The notes under the pieces are model-generated. The model saw only the letters and a program-made list of their open reading frames with translations. It had not been told where the DNA came from and did not search any database. Made by a program: the position numbers and the translations under genes. This document shows, piece after piece, positions 7,820 to 16,648 of a stretch of DNA of 64,000 bases. Source of the DNA: Seonamhaeicola sp. (GTDB lineage: Bacteria; Bacteroidota; Bacteroidia; Flavobacteriales; Flavobacteriaceae); NCBI RefSeq assembly GCF_028281565.1, contig NZ_JANQJQ010000009.1:1-64000 (forward strand). The letters run 5' to 3'. How positions within the stretch are numbered: the stretch's first letter is position 1; each line of letters begins with the position of its first letter.

Positions 7820-9301
7820 TTAATTGTCCTGATTGAAGGCATCAATCATTTTATATTTTGATTCTAAATATTTTGAGGTGATCGCTTTCATTAACCTTTG
7901 ATGAAAAACAATACCGGATACTCCTAACAGCCCTAAAATAACGCAGGCAATTTCAAAATTGGTTAGGAAGTAAAACAAGGCAAACAAACCCATAGGCAAA
8001 AGCATAAGAGGTATTCCAATAAGCCATTGTACGGCACCCGTGCCCTGATAATTAAATGCTGCCTTTTGGTTTAAATCTATTTTCTTCCGGTTAAAAGAAC
8101 CTCCCCACATAATGACATGTGTATTAACCCCAATATTATAAATGGCTGCTACAAAATGAGCAAGTAGCACTTTCCATCCAAAGTACACATAGGGTATTCC
8201 CAATACAAAAAGCACCACTACGCTAAAGGCCATTAAAGTAAACTTCGATTTTAAATATTGTTCGTACTTAATGTTTTGGCTCATCAATAATTTATAATAG
8301 CCACTATCCCAGGCCGGAATAAACTGGCCAAAGCTAATTAAGAATATGCCCGTTGAAAAAATGCCGATTAAGGTGAAAAACCAGGGTAAATTTTGATAGG
8401 TTGGTTGCGGGTAAAAAAACAAGCCGTAAAGCAAGCCCATTAATAAAATCCAGACGGATGATTTTGTTCGTTTATTTCGCCAAAGCAACTTTAAATCCAA
8501 TTGCAAAAAAGGCGCGATATCTCCAAAACTTTTAGTCCATTCCAAATTGGCAGTGTTAACCTCTTTTACTTTTTCTTTTAAACCGCTATCCAGGAACAGT
8601 TTTTTACGAAGTAGCTTAAAATTGAAACCATACAACAAAGCCAGAATTGCTATTGGAATAATCAAAAATATCGGAGTTTCCGCAATGGCAGAAACTGCAT
8701 TTGAAAATAGCTCAGACAGGTTAACAATATTAAAATGATTTATTCCAAAAAGGGCACCGGTAAAAATTATTATGGGCAAAAAAGACAATTCTGTTTCTGC
8801 CGACAGGCTTTCGATAATAAAATTAAGGAAGTTGTTAATTAAAATAAGTAGTATTAAAGTAAGCCACCAAACCAAAACAGTTGACGTGTTATGATATTCT
8901 TTCGTTATTAAAATTATCCCAAAAGGAATAATGGTGAGCAGGGGCAAAAGATTAACAAAAGAAAGTGCCGATTTACCCAATACGTAATTAACTATCTTAC
9001 TTCTTTTAACCGGAAGCGTGAGCAAAGGTTTTACAGTCATAACCGGTAGCTTTTGAAAGAAAAACCTAAACAGAAGGTCACCGATAACCCAAAAGAATAT
9101 TAAACTGTTAAAGAATACAAACGGATCTGTATCCGGGCGCTCTTTTTCTAAAATGAAAATCATTGAGATTCCAACAGCTGTAAAAATAGAAGCCAAATAC
9201 AATAGGAAAAAGCCCATAAGTATTTTAATGGCAATACTTTTTCCCAGTGATGCTGATCTGAAAAAAGATTTCCATTCTAAATTTATAAAGTGCTTAAACA
9301 T
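7820..9301 (-). CDS. DUF5687 family ABC-type permease
   Basis: A 493-residue integral membrane protein with about 10-12 hydrophobic segments and few conserved motifs. I recognise the DUF5687 type from the opening FINLEWKSFFRSASLGKSIAIKI (quoted in part: LEWKSFFRS). These proteins occur next to an ABC ATPase in Bacteroidota and are probably ABC-2-like export permeases. Flanked by a DUF2059 gene (8-nt gap) and the ATPase gene (12-nt gap), so the three form an operon. Substrate unknown. Confidence 0.82.
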   Translation of the reverse strand: MFKHFINLEWKSFFRSASLGKSIAIKILMGFFLLYLASIFTAVGISMIFILEKERPDTDPFVFFNSLIFFWVIGDLLFRFFFQKLPVMTVKPLLTLPVKRSKIVNYVLGKSALSFVNLLPLLTIIPFGIILITKEYHNTSTVLVWWLTLILLILINNFLNFIIESLSAETELSFLPIIIFTGALFGINHFNIVNLSELFSNAVSAIAETPIFLIIPIAILALLYGFNFKLLRKKLFLDSGLKEKVKEVNTANLEWTKSFGDIAPFLQLDLKLLWRNKRTKSSVWILLMGLLYGLFFYPQPTYQNLPWFFTLIGIFSTGIFLISFGQFIPAWDSGYYKLLMSQNIKYEQYLKSKFTLMAFSVVVLFVLGIPYVYFGWKVLLAHFVAAIYNIGVNTHVIMWGGSFNRKKIDLNQKAAFNYQGTGAVQWLIGIPLMLLPMGLFALFYFLTNFEIACVILGLLGVSGIVFHQRLMKAITSKYLESKYKMIDAFNQDN

Positions 9302-9309
9302 AATGTTGC

Positions 9310-9711
9310 CTAGTTATATTTTTGAGCAATGGACTGTACCTCCATGCCCCAGGTCTGCCCCAACATCATAGATTTTTGGGCTAAGCCTAATTGTTTTTCA
9401 GCTAATTTTTTACCAAGATCCGTATTGTAAAAAGCTTTTAATTCTTTAATCTCATCCCGGGTAAACTCCTGCATATAAAGCTCAGCTATTTTATCATAAA
9501 TACCTCCTAAAGTAGCTTTGGCTTCTTTCATATAAGCCTCCTTGTTTGATTCAGAAACCATCATGCCTATTTGATCAATAGCGTTTTCAAAAGCGGCACC
9601 GGAACCTGTTAGTTTTATAAATTCAATTGTTTCATTTTTAAAATCCTGATTCTCTTGGGCTTGAACAAATAGGGTAAATACAAGGGCAAGTGCCAGTAAT
9701 AATCTTTTCAT
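9310..9711 (-). CDS. DUF2059 domain secreted protein
   Basis: A 133-residue protein with a Sec signal peptide (MKRLLLALALVFTLFVQAQ, cleavage near residue 19) and an all-helical DUF2059 domain; the segment LYMQEFTRDEIKELKAFYNT-DLGKKL is the recognisable core. Function of the family is unknown; the protein should be periplasmic. It heads the small ABC transporter operon and diverges from the flavin/2Fe-2S reductase gene. Confidence 0.85.
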   Translation of the reverse strand: MKRLLLALALVFTLFVQAQENQDFKNETIEFIKLTGSGAAFENAIDQIGMMVSESNKEAYMKEAKATLGGIYDKIAELYMQEFTRDEIKELKAFYNTDLGKKLAEKQLGLAQKSMMLGQTWGMEVQSIAQKYN

Positions 9712-9812
9712 AATTCTGTTGGGTTATCGTTAATCAATATAAATAAGTACAAAGGTTAGTAAAGCTTTTATAGTAATTGTTACAATAAAATTAAAATTAC
9801 AAGTCACTTCAT

Positions 9813-9820
9813 TATTTTTG
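9813..9820 (+). promoter_or_regulatory. Predicted -7 promoter element for the reductase gene
   Basis: TATTTTTG matches the Bacteroidota -7 consensus TAnnTTTG exactly and ends 14 nt before the ATG at 9835. No convincing -33 TTG was found at the usual distance, so this is a moderate call only. Confidence 0.35.
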
Positions 9821-9834
9821 TCAAAAACATTCGC

Positions 9835-10890
9835 ATGTCATCATTTCATAAACTAAGCATTAAAAATATAAAAAGAGAAACAGATAAAGCTGTTAGTATT
9901 AGTTTTAATTTACCTGAAAACCTAAAAGACATTTTCGCTTTTAAAGCGGGGCAGTATATTACACTAAAAGCCAAAGTTAACGGCAATGACTTAAGGCGTG
10001 ATTATTCATTGTGTGTGTCTCCCAAAAGTGGCGCGTTAAAAGTAGCTGTTAAAGAAGTTATTGACGGGACATTTTCGGCCTATGCCAATAAACAATTACA
10101 GGCCGGGGATACTTTGGAAGTAGCGCCACCCAAGGGGCGTTTTATTTTTGAACCCAACGATAACAAAACAAAGAACATTGCGCTTTTTGCTGCCGGAAGT
10201 GGCATTACACCCATTTTAAGTATCATTAAATGTGCTTTAGAAGAGGAAGTTTATAGCAAAGTAATTCTTGTTTATGGCAACAAGACTACCGATGACACCA
10301 TGTTCTTAAACGAGCTTTTGGAATTACAGCATGCCTACAAAGACCGTTTTTCCATTCAATTTGTGTTTAGCCAAAAAGATGAAGAAAATGCTTTGTTTGG
10401 TCGCATTGAAAAAAGCACGGTCAACTATGTGATGAAAAACAAGCACAAACATATTGAAGTGGATGCTTTTTATCTTTGTGGCCCCGAAGCTATGATCCAT
10501 ACCGTAAAAGATGTTTTAACCGCTAATGGTATTGCAGAAGATCGCATTCATTTTGAACTTTTCAAAGCTGCTAACCCGTCTGAAATAAATGAGGAGGTTA
10601 CTACCAGTGGTAAAACAAAAATCACAGTTATAGTTGATGACGAAGAAACGTCATTCGAAATGTCTCAAAAGCAAACCATTCTTGAAGCGGCTCTTGATGA
10701 AGATTTGGATGCTCCTTATTCTTGCCAGGGAGGTATTTGCAGTAGTTGTTTGGCCCGAATAAAAGAAGGAGATGCTACCATGAGACAAAACAATATTTTA
10801 ACTGATAATGAGATAGCCGAAGGCTTAATTCTTACCTGCCAGGCACACCCAACAACTCCAACATTGGTGGTTGATTATGATGATGTTTAG
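9835..10890 (+). CDS. PaaE-like flavin / 2Fe-2S oxidoreductase
   Basis: A 351-residue three-domain electron-transfer protein: FAD-binding domain (about residues 1-105, RRDYSLC for flavin), NAD(P)H-binding domain (GSGITPILS, then LCGPEAMI) and a C-terminal plant-type 2Fe-2S ferredoxin domain with Cys297, Cys302, Cys305 and Cys335. This is the layout of PaaE, the reductase of phenylacetyl-CoA epoxidase. No paaABCD genes are nearby, so it may serve another oxygenase or act as a general ferredoxin-type reductase. It stands alone, divergent from the DUF2059 operon. Confidence 0.85.
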   Translation: MSSFHKLSIKNIKRETDKAVSISFNLPENLKDIFAFKAGQYITLKAKVNGNDLRRDYSLCVSPKSGALKVAVKEVIDGTFSAYANKQLQAGDTLEVAPPKGRFIFEPNDNKTKNIALFAAGSGITPILSIIKCALEEEVYSKVILVYGNKTTDDTMFLNELLELQHAYKDRFSIQFVFSQKDEENALFGRIEKSTVNYVMKNKHKHIEVDAFYLCGPEAMIHTVKDVLTANGIAEDRIHFELFKAANPSEINEEVTTSGKTKITVIVDDEETSFEMSQKQTILEAALDEDLDAPYSCQGGICSSCLARIKEGDATMRQNNILTDNEIAEGLILTCQAHPTTPTLVVDYDDV

Positions 10891-11077
10891 TTTTTCGGAA
10901 ACGTTTTCGGTTGTTTTAGACTAAATTTCACTTGTTCACTGTATAAGTAGCTATCAGCAACAGCATTCTACTTCAATATTTTATACCGCAATTCTAACAA
11001 CTGCAAGTATATTAATTGATTTGAAGGTTTTTGTGTAAAAAAACAACAGGATTCTATTCAGCAAATAATTTTAGATG

Positions 11078-11110
11078 TATAGTTTTTGTATAGTTTGAGC
11101 ATAGTTTTTG
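11078..11110. repeat. Three tandem 11-bp direct repeats upstream of the first susCD operon
   Basis: Units TATAGTTTTTG (11078-11088), TATAGTTTGAG (11089-11099) and CATAGTTTTTG (11100-11110) abut without spacers. An 11-bp period places every copy on nearly the same face of the helix, as in tandem binding sites of response regulators of the PhoB/OmpR type. This is the only such array noticed in the window. It lies about 90 nt upstream of a 27-codon ORF and about 320 nt upstream of susC. Function as an operator is inference. Confidence 0.5.
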
Positions 11111-11130
11111 AATAATTCCTACATGATTTA

Positions 11131-11146
11131 TGTCAGGTTTCTGACA
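11131..11146 (+). promoter_or_regulatory. Small hairpin upstream of the 27-codon ORF
   Basis: TGTCAG-GTTT-CTGACA is a perfect 6-bp inverted repeat, followed on the plus strand by AAGAATTTTTATTTA. In RNA it would give a small terminator-like hairpin; in DNA it could be an operator half-site pair. It sits 20 bp after the tandem 11-bp repeats, within a non-coding stretch 10891-11198 that otherwise shows no gene. Confidence 0.35.
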
Positions 11147-11198
11147 AGAATTTTTATTTACTTTCACCCACATTAACAACTCAACTAAAACTAAACAG

Positions 11199-11282
11199 AT
11201 GGCAAAAAAACTACAATTCTCTCTTGGAGTTAACCTTTTAGGCAGGTCAGGTCCTTTTTTTCGTAAACACCTCAATTTTTAA
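11199..11282 (+). CDS. Possible 27-codon leader ORF before susC
   Basis: ATG at 11199 to TAA at 11282 encodes a 27-residue basic/hydrophobic peptide beginning MAKKLQFSLG and ending FFRKHLNF. It is preceded by AACTAAAACTAAAC, the same A-rich element found directly before the ATG of the downstream susC (11428) and of the small ORF at 16586. That positional match is the main reason to think it is translated. No family recognised. It may be a leader peptide, a truncated relic or a chance ORF. Confidence 0.35.
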   Translation: MAKKLQFSLGVNLLGRSGPFFRKHLNF

Positions 11283-11407
11283 ATTCAAACGAAGTTTTTG
11301 ACTGTTAAATCACCTAAACCAAAATAAGGTGAAAGATCAACGTATCACATTTTTAAAATTTTCAGTGCTTTATTCAGTAAAGTGTTGACCATTTATATAC
11401 ATTTTTT

Positions 11408-11433
11408 AAAACTAAAACTAAACTATTATGAAA
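11408..11433 (+). repeat. 26-nt translation-start element shared with 16566-16591
   Basis: The 26 nt from AAAACTAAAACTAAAC through TATTATGAAA, which include the susC start codon, are identical to positions 16566-16591, which include the ATG of a 20-codon ORF. The core AACTAAAACTAAAC also precedes the ORF at 11199, and ACTAAACTATTA precedes the second susC at 18970. Since Bacteroidota ribosomes make little use of Shine-Dalgarno pairing, this A-rich leader may set high translation of outer-membrane receptors (inference). Confidence 0.6.
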
Positions 11434-14400
11434 AAACAAATTCTCAAGTTTTTTAGGGCTAGTCTATTATTTAGTCTGGTTCTGACATTAATGAGCTTTC
11501 AGGAGATTTCGGCTCAAACCATTAGCGGTAACGTTATGGATGAGTCCGGAGTAGGGATTCCTGGAGCCAATGTTGTAGTAAAAGGCACCAATAGGGGTGC
11601 TGTTACTGACTTTGATGGAAATTTCAGTATTTCCGCTTCATCAGGCGATATACTAGAAATCTCTTTTTTAGGATATGTAACCCAATCGGTTTCTGTAGGT
11701 AATCTAACGTCTATTACCGTAACCTTAGCAGAAGATGCTGCCCAACTGGATGAAGTTGTGGTTATTGGTTATGGTACTGCCAGAAAAAAGGATTTAACAG
11801 GGGCTGTTGGTTTAATTTCATCTAAAGATTTGCTTAAGGCTCCCATTACTAAAATTGGGGCAGGTTTACAGGGTAAAGTTACTGGTGTTAACATCCAGCA
11901 AACTACCGGTGCTCCGGGACAAGCCATGAAAATTAGAATTCGTGGCGGTAGTTCTATTAACTATTCTAACAATCCACTATATGTAATTGATGGATTTATT
12001 GGAGCAGACATATCCACTATTAACCCAAATGATATTGCAACGATCAACTTCCTAAAGGATGCTTCGGCAACTGCTATCTACGGATCCAGGGGTGCTAATG
12101 GTGTTGTATTGATTACTACTAATGCTCCAAAAGCAGGCAAATTAACTGTTTCTTTTGAAAGTAACGTTGGCTTCAGTAATATGATCAATAAATATGACAT
12201 ATTAGAAGCCCATGAGCAAGCAGAATTAATGAACGAACAAAGAGCCTCATTGGGTGAAACACCTTTCTTTTCGCAAGGAGACATAGATGCTTTAAGAGCT
12301 GTAGGTGGAACCGATTGGCAAGATTTGATTACACGTTCCGGTCTTAGACACAATCACACCTTAAACGTAACAGGAGGTAATGATAACCTTAAATATTTCT
12401 TCTCTGCAAACCATTTGGATGAAGAAGGCGTTATCAAACATACATTCTATAAGAGAACGTCTTTACGTTCAAACATTTCCGGTAAAATAGGGGATAGAAT
12501 TAGCTTTAAATTTAACACCTACGGAGTACATACAGATTCTCAAGGTAATGGAAGAGGAACCGGAGGTACTAACAATGCTATAGGTAATGCGGTTATATTT
12601 CCTCAAATGTGGGCTTCAAGAGATGCTGACGGTAACTTTATAGATGGCAATACCTATAACAGTTACAATGGAGCCTTTCTTGTAGGTAGGTTGGTTAACC
12701 CGGAAATGCAAGTGCGTCAAAATCAAGAAACCTTGAACGACAGAATTCTTTCTAACATTGATTTAGATGTTAAAATAACTGATAAATTAACCCTTGTTTT
12801 AGGTGCGGCCGGAAGTTTAACAAACGCGTTCCGCGGTCAAAGAACCTTACCTGATTTTATCAACGTAACCAGAAGCAATGTTACGGCCCAACAAAATTAT
12901 GGTAGAAATAATAGCTGGTTAGTAAACGGTAGATTAACTTACGAAAACGTTTTTGGAGATCATAATCTTAAGGTATCCGGAGTTTATGAGTTTAATAAAT
13001 CCATTAACCGAGGATTAACTGCATCTGTAGGAGATCTTTCATCACTAGGTAATGAGTGGTATTTGTTACAAAACGGCTCACCGGCCTCTACTATTTCCAG
13101 TTACGGTACCGGGAAAATACGTTCTTATATGGGACGTCTTAATTATAGCTTTAAAGACAAATACCTGGTAACTGCTTCTATACGTGCCGATGGTTCGTCA
13201 AGATTCAACCCAGACCAACGTTGGGGATATTTCCCTTCAGCAGCATTAGCCTGGAGAGTTTCTGAAGAAGACTTTATTCAAGATGTGGATTGGATTGACA
13301 ACTTAAAATTAAGAGCTGGATATGGTGAAGTAGGTAACCAGGCGGTTCCTTACGGTGCAACCCAATTAACGTTTGCCGGAGACCCGACAGCTCGTAACTT
13401 TGGTTGGTATCCACTTGACAATGGGGTGCCTGTTCAAGGTGTGGTACCGGATGTTACTATTACTAACCCTGCTTTAAAATGGGAAACTACCACTTCCTAT
13501 AATGCCGGTTTAGATTTTAGCATCTTAGGAAGTAAATTATCCGGTACAGTTGATGTATATTCTAAAAAAGCAACCGATGTAATCATTGAAAGATCTATTC
13601 CCAGATATACAGGAGCAACCGGTATCAGAGATAACTTTGCCGATATTGATAATAATGGTGTAGAAGTAGGACTTAATTGGACTATTAAGAGTACCGAAGA
13701 TTTTAACTGGACAGCCTATGCTAACTTTACCAGAAATAAAAACATCATCCAAAACTTAGGTGAAGGTGTTGATGAAATTTTTGTGGAAACTGAAGAACCC
13801 ATTGGAATTTGGAGTTTAGTAGGTGGAAATAAAAAATTCGTTGTAAGACAAGGGGAATCTTTGGGTGCTCTGTTTGGATTAAAAGCCATTGGTATTTGGC
13901 AAGCTGATGAAGCCGCAGAAGCTTCTTCATTTAATTCAGGGCCAGGTGAGGTTAAATACGAAGACCTTAATGGTGATGGTGCTATTTCAGCAGAAGACAG
14001 ACAAATAGTTGGGAATACACAACCGGATTTCACCTATGGCTTCGGGACCAGCGTAAATTATAAAAATTGGGATTTATCAGTGCAATGTATTGGTTCTGTG
14101 GGTAATGACATCTATAATTGGACTGATAATAGGTTAAATTATGGTATCTTAGATACCGATTATAGAAACAGATGGTCTCCAACTAATACCAGCTCTACGC
14201 AGCAAGTTATGCCATATGGTACCGACTACTCATTAACTTATGTGGTTAGCCAGTATATTGAAGACGGTTCGTTCTTTAAAATTAGTAACGTAACGCTTGG
14301 GTATAATTTACCACAGTCCGTTATTGATGCTTTAAAAATATCTAACTTTAGATTATATGCCAGTATAGATAACGTATTAACAATTACTAATTATTCTGGA

Positions 14401-14514
14401 TTAGACCCTGAAGCTTCTTCTACTCCGGTTAATAGTGACGCACAAGCGGGAGTTGATGCATTTTCTTATCCGTTGACAAGAACTATTTCTGCCGGACTTA
14501 AAGTAACATTTTAA
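11428..14514 (+). CDS. SusC/RagA family TonB-dependent receptor (without STN domain)
   Basis: A 1028-residue outer-membrane transporter. A signal peptide (about residues 1-30) is followed by a CarboxypepD_reg-like domain (about 31-105, VVVKGTNRGAVTDFDGNFS), the TonB-box/plug region (DEVVVIGYGTARKKDLTGAV onward, to about 235) and a 22-strand-type barrel ending in phenylalanine (LKVTF). It lacks the N-terminal STN signalling domain carried by its neighbour at 18970, though the two CarboxypepD_reg and plug-entry regions are nearly identical in sequence. Paired with a SusD lipoprotein 18 nt downstream. Imports an unknown oligomeric nutrient. Confidence 0.95.
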   Translation: MKKQILKFFRASLLFSLVLTLMSFQEISAQTISGNVMDESGVGIPGANVVVKGTNRGAVTDFDGNFSISASSGDILEISFLGYVTQSVSVGNLTSITVTLAEDAAQLDEVVVIGYGTARKKDLTGAVGLISSKDLLKAPITKIGAGLQGKVTGVNIQQTTGAPGQAMKIRIRGGSSINYSNNPLYVIDGFIGADISTINPNDIATINFLKDASATAIYGSRGANGVVLITTNAPKAGKLTVSFESNVGFSNMINKYDILEAHEQAELMNEQRASLGETPFFSQGDIDALRAVGGTDWQDLITRSGLRHNHTLNVTGGNDNLKYFFSANHLDEEGVIKHTFYKRTSLRSNISGKIGDRISFKFNTYGVHTDSQGNGRGTGGTNNAIGNAVIFPQMWASRDADGNFIDGNTYNSYNGAFLVGRLVNPEMQVRQNQETLNDRILSNIDLDVKITDKLTLVLGAAGSLTNAFRGQRTLPDFINVTRSNVTAQQNYGRNNSWLVNGRLTYENVFGDHNLKVSGVYEFNKSINRGLTASVGDLSSLGNEWYLLQNGSPASTISSYGTGKIRSYMGRLNYSFKDKYLVTASIRADGSSRFNPDQRWGYFPSAALAWRVSEEDFIQDVDWIDNLKLRAGYGEVGNQAVPYGATQLTFAGDPTARNFGWYPLDNGVPVQGVVPDVTITNPALKWETTTSYNAGLDFSILGSKLSGTVDVYSKKATDVIIERSIPRYTGATGIRDNFADIDNNGVEVGLNWTIKSTEDFNWTAYANFTRNKNIIQNLGEGVDEIFVETEEPIGIWSLVGGNKKFVVRQGESLGALFGLKAIGIWQADEAAEASSFNSGPGEVKYEDLNGDGAISAEDRQIVGNTQPDFTYGFGTSVNYKNWDLSVQCIGSVGNDIYNWTDNRLNYGILDTDYRNRWSPTNTSSTQQVMPYGTDYSLTYVVSQYIEDGSFFKISNVTLGYNLPQSVIDALKISNFRLYASIDNVLTITNYSGLDPEASSTPVNSDAQAGVDAFSYPLTRTISAGLKVTF

Positions 14515-14532
14515 ATAAAAAATTAATTGATT

Positions 14533-16077
14533 ATGAAACGAATTATTTTAACAAGTAAACTTCTTTTCATGGCTGCACTAATGGTGTTTGTTAGTGGTTG
14601 TGAAACTTTAGACGAAGGATCAGACGGTTTAGTGTCTGCAGGATCATTCTATTCAGATGAGAATACATTGGATGCCGGGTTATTGGGTATTTTTGGTACA
14701 TTACGTAGAGGTGTTTGGGGGTTGGATAACTATGCCCACTATTGCGGTGCTGATGATTTAACATCCAGATTAGGAAGTAACAAATGGGTGGTTTTAGAGT
14801 CTGATCAGTTTGCAAGAACGGCGGGTAACTCTTGGGCCACAAATGATTATAACAGTAACTATAGCACCATACTGGCGGCCAACAGTTTTATAGCTAATGC
14901 ACATCCCGATGGTGTTGATGAAGCGGTTATCAATGCAGCTCATGCTAACGCCTATTTTTTAAGAGCATATTGTTACTTTAGGCTAGCTACTACTTTTGGT
15001 GATGTGCCTATGCCACTCGAGGCTGAACCAGACTTAGAAATAGCCTTAACGCCTAAAAGACAGGTAATAGACCAGGTTATTTCAGATTTAGAGTTTGCTC
15101 TTCAATGGGCTGACAATGCCAGAGATACAGATCCTACAGTTAGTAACGGACGTGTTACTAAAACAGCGGCCAGAGCATATTTGGCTAAAGCATATATGCA
15201 ATTAACCGGTTATCCATACAACGAAACGGATAAATGGGCACAAGTAAAAACTTATACAAGTGAAATCATTAACGCTGGTGTTTATTCTTTAATGGATAAT
15301 TTTTCTCATAACTTCCAGGACCCTCATCAAGTTAACAAGGAAGTGATTTTTGCGCACATCATGTCCAGGGAAAGCTGGCCAATTATTACTCAAAACAGGG
15401 TTTATGGTTTTAGATGGGCTAACTGGATGGACGCCTATATGGAATGGACTTACTTTAATAATTTCCCTGAAGGCTTTAGAAAGGAGTTCTGTACTGCTAC
15501 AGATGGCAATCCATTCTTTGCAGAATTTGGAAACCCGATTGTAACTAAATTCACATATGCTACCGGAGCCCCTAATTCAACAGACGTAGGGGAAGCCAGA
15601 GAGCACACCTGGCAAACCTCTAACGATAGAATTGCTATGCGTTATGCGGAAGTATTGTTAATGTACGCTGAGGCTTCTGCTAACACAGGTGACCCTACCG
15701 AAGCTATTGATAAACTGAACATGGTAAAACGTAGAGCTTTTGCAAATGGATCTACTAAACAAGCAGAAGTAGATGCTTTACCGGCTGGTTTCTGGATGGA
15801 TGCGGACGCTGCTGTGGATTACACGGCTGCTGAACTTGACACAACTGAAAAACTTGTTGATGCCATTGTAAATGAAAGAGCCTATGAGTTCTTAGGTGAA
15901 ATTGGTGGTAATAGATGGCTAGACCTTGTACGTCTTGATATGGTAGCCGAAGTAAATGCTAATAGAGACCCAAGAGAGGTTCCGTTAATTGGAAGCCCAT
16001 CAGATAAAGCTAACTGGTGGTCACCAATACCCGCAGGAGATACGGTATTAAATCCAAATTTAAATGGAGGCAATTAA
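14533..16077 (+). CDS. SusD/RagB family nutrient-binding lipoprotein
   Basis: A lipoprotein of about 514 residues that caps the SusC barrel and binds substrate at the cell surface. The ATG at 14533 gives a clean lipoprotein signal (MKRIILTSKLLF ... VFVSGC); a TTG two codons upstream would only add two residues. TPR-like helices occur around 130-240, and the C-terminal RagB/SusD part has the typical ALRYAEVLLMYAEA-like (here IAMRYAEVLLMYAEASA) and RAYEFLGEIGGNRWLDLVR motifs. It ends the first susCD operon just before a terminator. Substrate unknown. Confidence 0.95.
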   Translation: MKRIILTSKLLFMAALMVFVSGCETLDEGSDGLVSAGSFYSDENTLDAGLLGIFGTLRRGVWGLDNYAHYCGADDLTSRLGSNKWVVLESDQFARTAGNSWATNDYNSNYSTILAANSFIANAHPDGVDEAVINAAHANAYFLRAYCYFRLATTFGDVPMPLEAEPDLEIALTPKRQVIDQVISDLEFALQWADNARDTDPTVSNGRVTKTAARAYLAKAYMQLTGYPYNETDKWAQVKTYTSEIINAGVYSLMDNFSHNFQDPHQVNKEVIFAHIMSRESWPIITQNRVYGFRWANWMDAYMEWTYFNNFPEGFRKEFCTATDGNPFFAEFGNPIVTKFTYATGAPNSTDVGEAREHTWQTSNDRIAMRYAEVLLMYAEASANTGDPTEAIDKLNMVKRRAFANGSTKQAEVDALPAGFWMDADAAVDYTAAELDTTEKLVDAIVNERAYEFLGEIGGNRWLDLVRLDMVAEVNANRDPREVPLIGSPSDKANWWSPIPAGDTVLNPNLNGGN

Positions 16078-16101
16078 ATAGTAGTTTTAGTTAATTGTTT
16101 T

Positions 16102-16137
16102 AAAAACCCAGGGTGTTTTACATCCTGGGTTTTTTTA
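16102..16137 (+). terminator. Intrinsic terminator after the first susCD operon
   Basis: Arms AAAAACCCAGG (16102-16112) and CCTGGGTTTTT (16124-16134) pair perfectly over an 11-nt loop and run into a T tract, 24 nt past the susD stop. A classical intrinsic terminator. Confidence 0.9.
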
Positions 16138-16462
16138 TTTTAGGCTAAACATATAAATAATACTTTCATCGTTCATTTTAACAAATAATTACCTGCTTAC
16201 TTTAATAATAGTGGCTTTTATCTTACAAAACAAAAACACTGGGTTAAAATAGTATATGTTAGGGGTAAAATTGAATAACTTATCGCTTCACTAATCTTAT
16301 AATTTCAGCACAGGAACTATTTCTTTGATCTTATATATAAAGTAATGATTCAAATATTTAATTTCATTCTTGAAACCAGTTTCAACTTTGAATGTATTTT
16401 GTTTTAAAGCTAACAATTAAGAAGCAATATCAATGTTTTTTTTATAAAAAAATAAATTTTTA
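16138..16462. other. AT-rich intergenic stretch with no recognised content
   Basis: About 325 nt between the susCD terminator and the promoter at 16463. Stops are frequent in all frames, no RNA gene was recognised, and no convincing repeat or palindrome was found. Confidence 0.5.
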
Positions 16463-16493
16463 TTGCATTTTAAAATCACATTGCTATATTTAC
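16463..16493 (+). promoter_or_regulatory. Predicted promoter upstream of the sigma factor region
   Basis: TTG (16463-16465), exactly 19 nt, then TATATTTA (16485-16492). This fits the Bacteroidota consensus TTG-N19-TAnnTTTG except for the last base. Transcription would begin near 16500, about 86 nt before the 20-codon ORF and about 415 nt before the ECF sigma gene. Confidence 0.5.
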
Positions 16494-16585
16494 ATCGTAT
16501 TAATTGATTTTTTATCACTATTGTACTACAAATATTGCATAATTGATAATTGATAACTTAAACTAAAAACTAAAACTAAACTATT

Positions 16586-16648
16586 ATGAAACATCAACTA
16601 CTAATTCTTTACAGGATTAGCTTTTTAAACAAAGGTGACACCAGATAA
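16586..16648 (+). CDS. 20-codon ORF resembling the start of a SusC gene
   Basis: ATG at 16586 to TAA at 16648 encodes 20 residues, MKHQLLILYRISFLNKGDTR. The 26 nt through its start codon are identical to those at the first susC start, and its first 14 residues share 7 identities with that SusC (MK-Q-L-R-S-L pattern: MKKQILKFFRASLL). It stops before a signal peptide could be completed. Either it is the stump of a lost susC gene or a regulatory leader peptide for the sigma/anti-sigma operon. Both are inference. Confidence 0.4.
   Translation: MKHQLLILYRISFLNKGDTR

Noticed and set aside
9835-10890. A phenylacetate catabolic locus
   Set aside because: Only the PaaE-like reductase is present; no paaABCD, paaG or paaZ is nearby, and the CapK-like protein at 33254 is far away in a polysaccharide context.
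11010-11022. TATTAATTGATTT, also at 16498-16510, as a shared operator
   Set aside because: A 13-mer of pure AT-rich sequence in a 64-kb AT-rich window is expected by chance, and distances to the following ORFs differ.
11054-11275. 73-codon minus-strand ORF in the susC upstream region
   Set aside because: Composition is unlike a protein of this genome (Cys and Lys clusters, no family), it covers the tandem repeats and lies antisense to the 27-codon ORF. Most likely chance.
14591-14842. 83-codon minus-strand ORF inside the first susD gene
   Set aside because: Antisense shadow of a certain SusD frame; rich in Pro/His/Tyr as expected for a random reverse frame.
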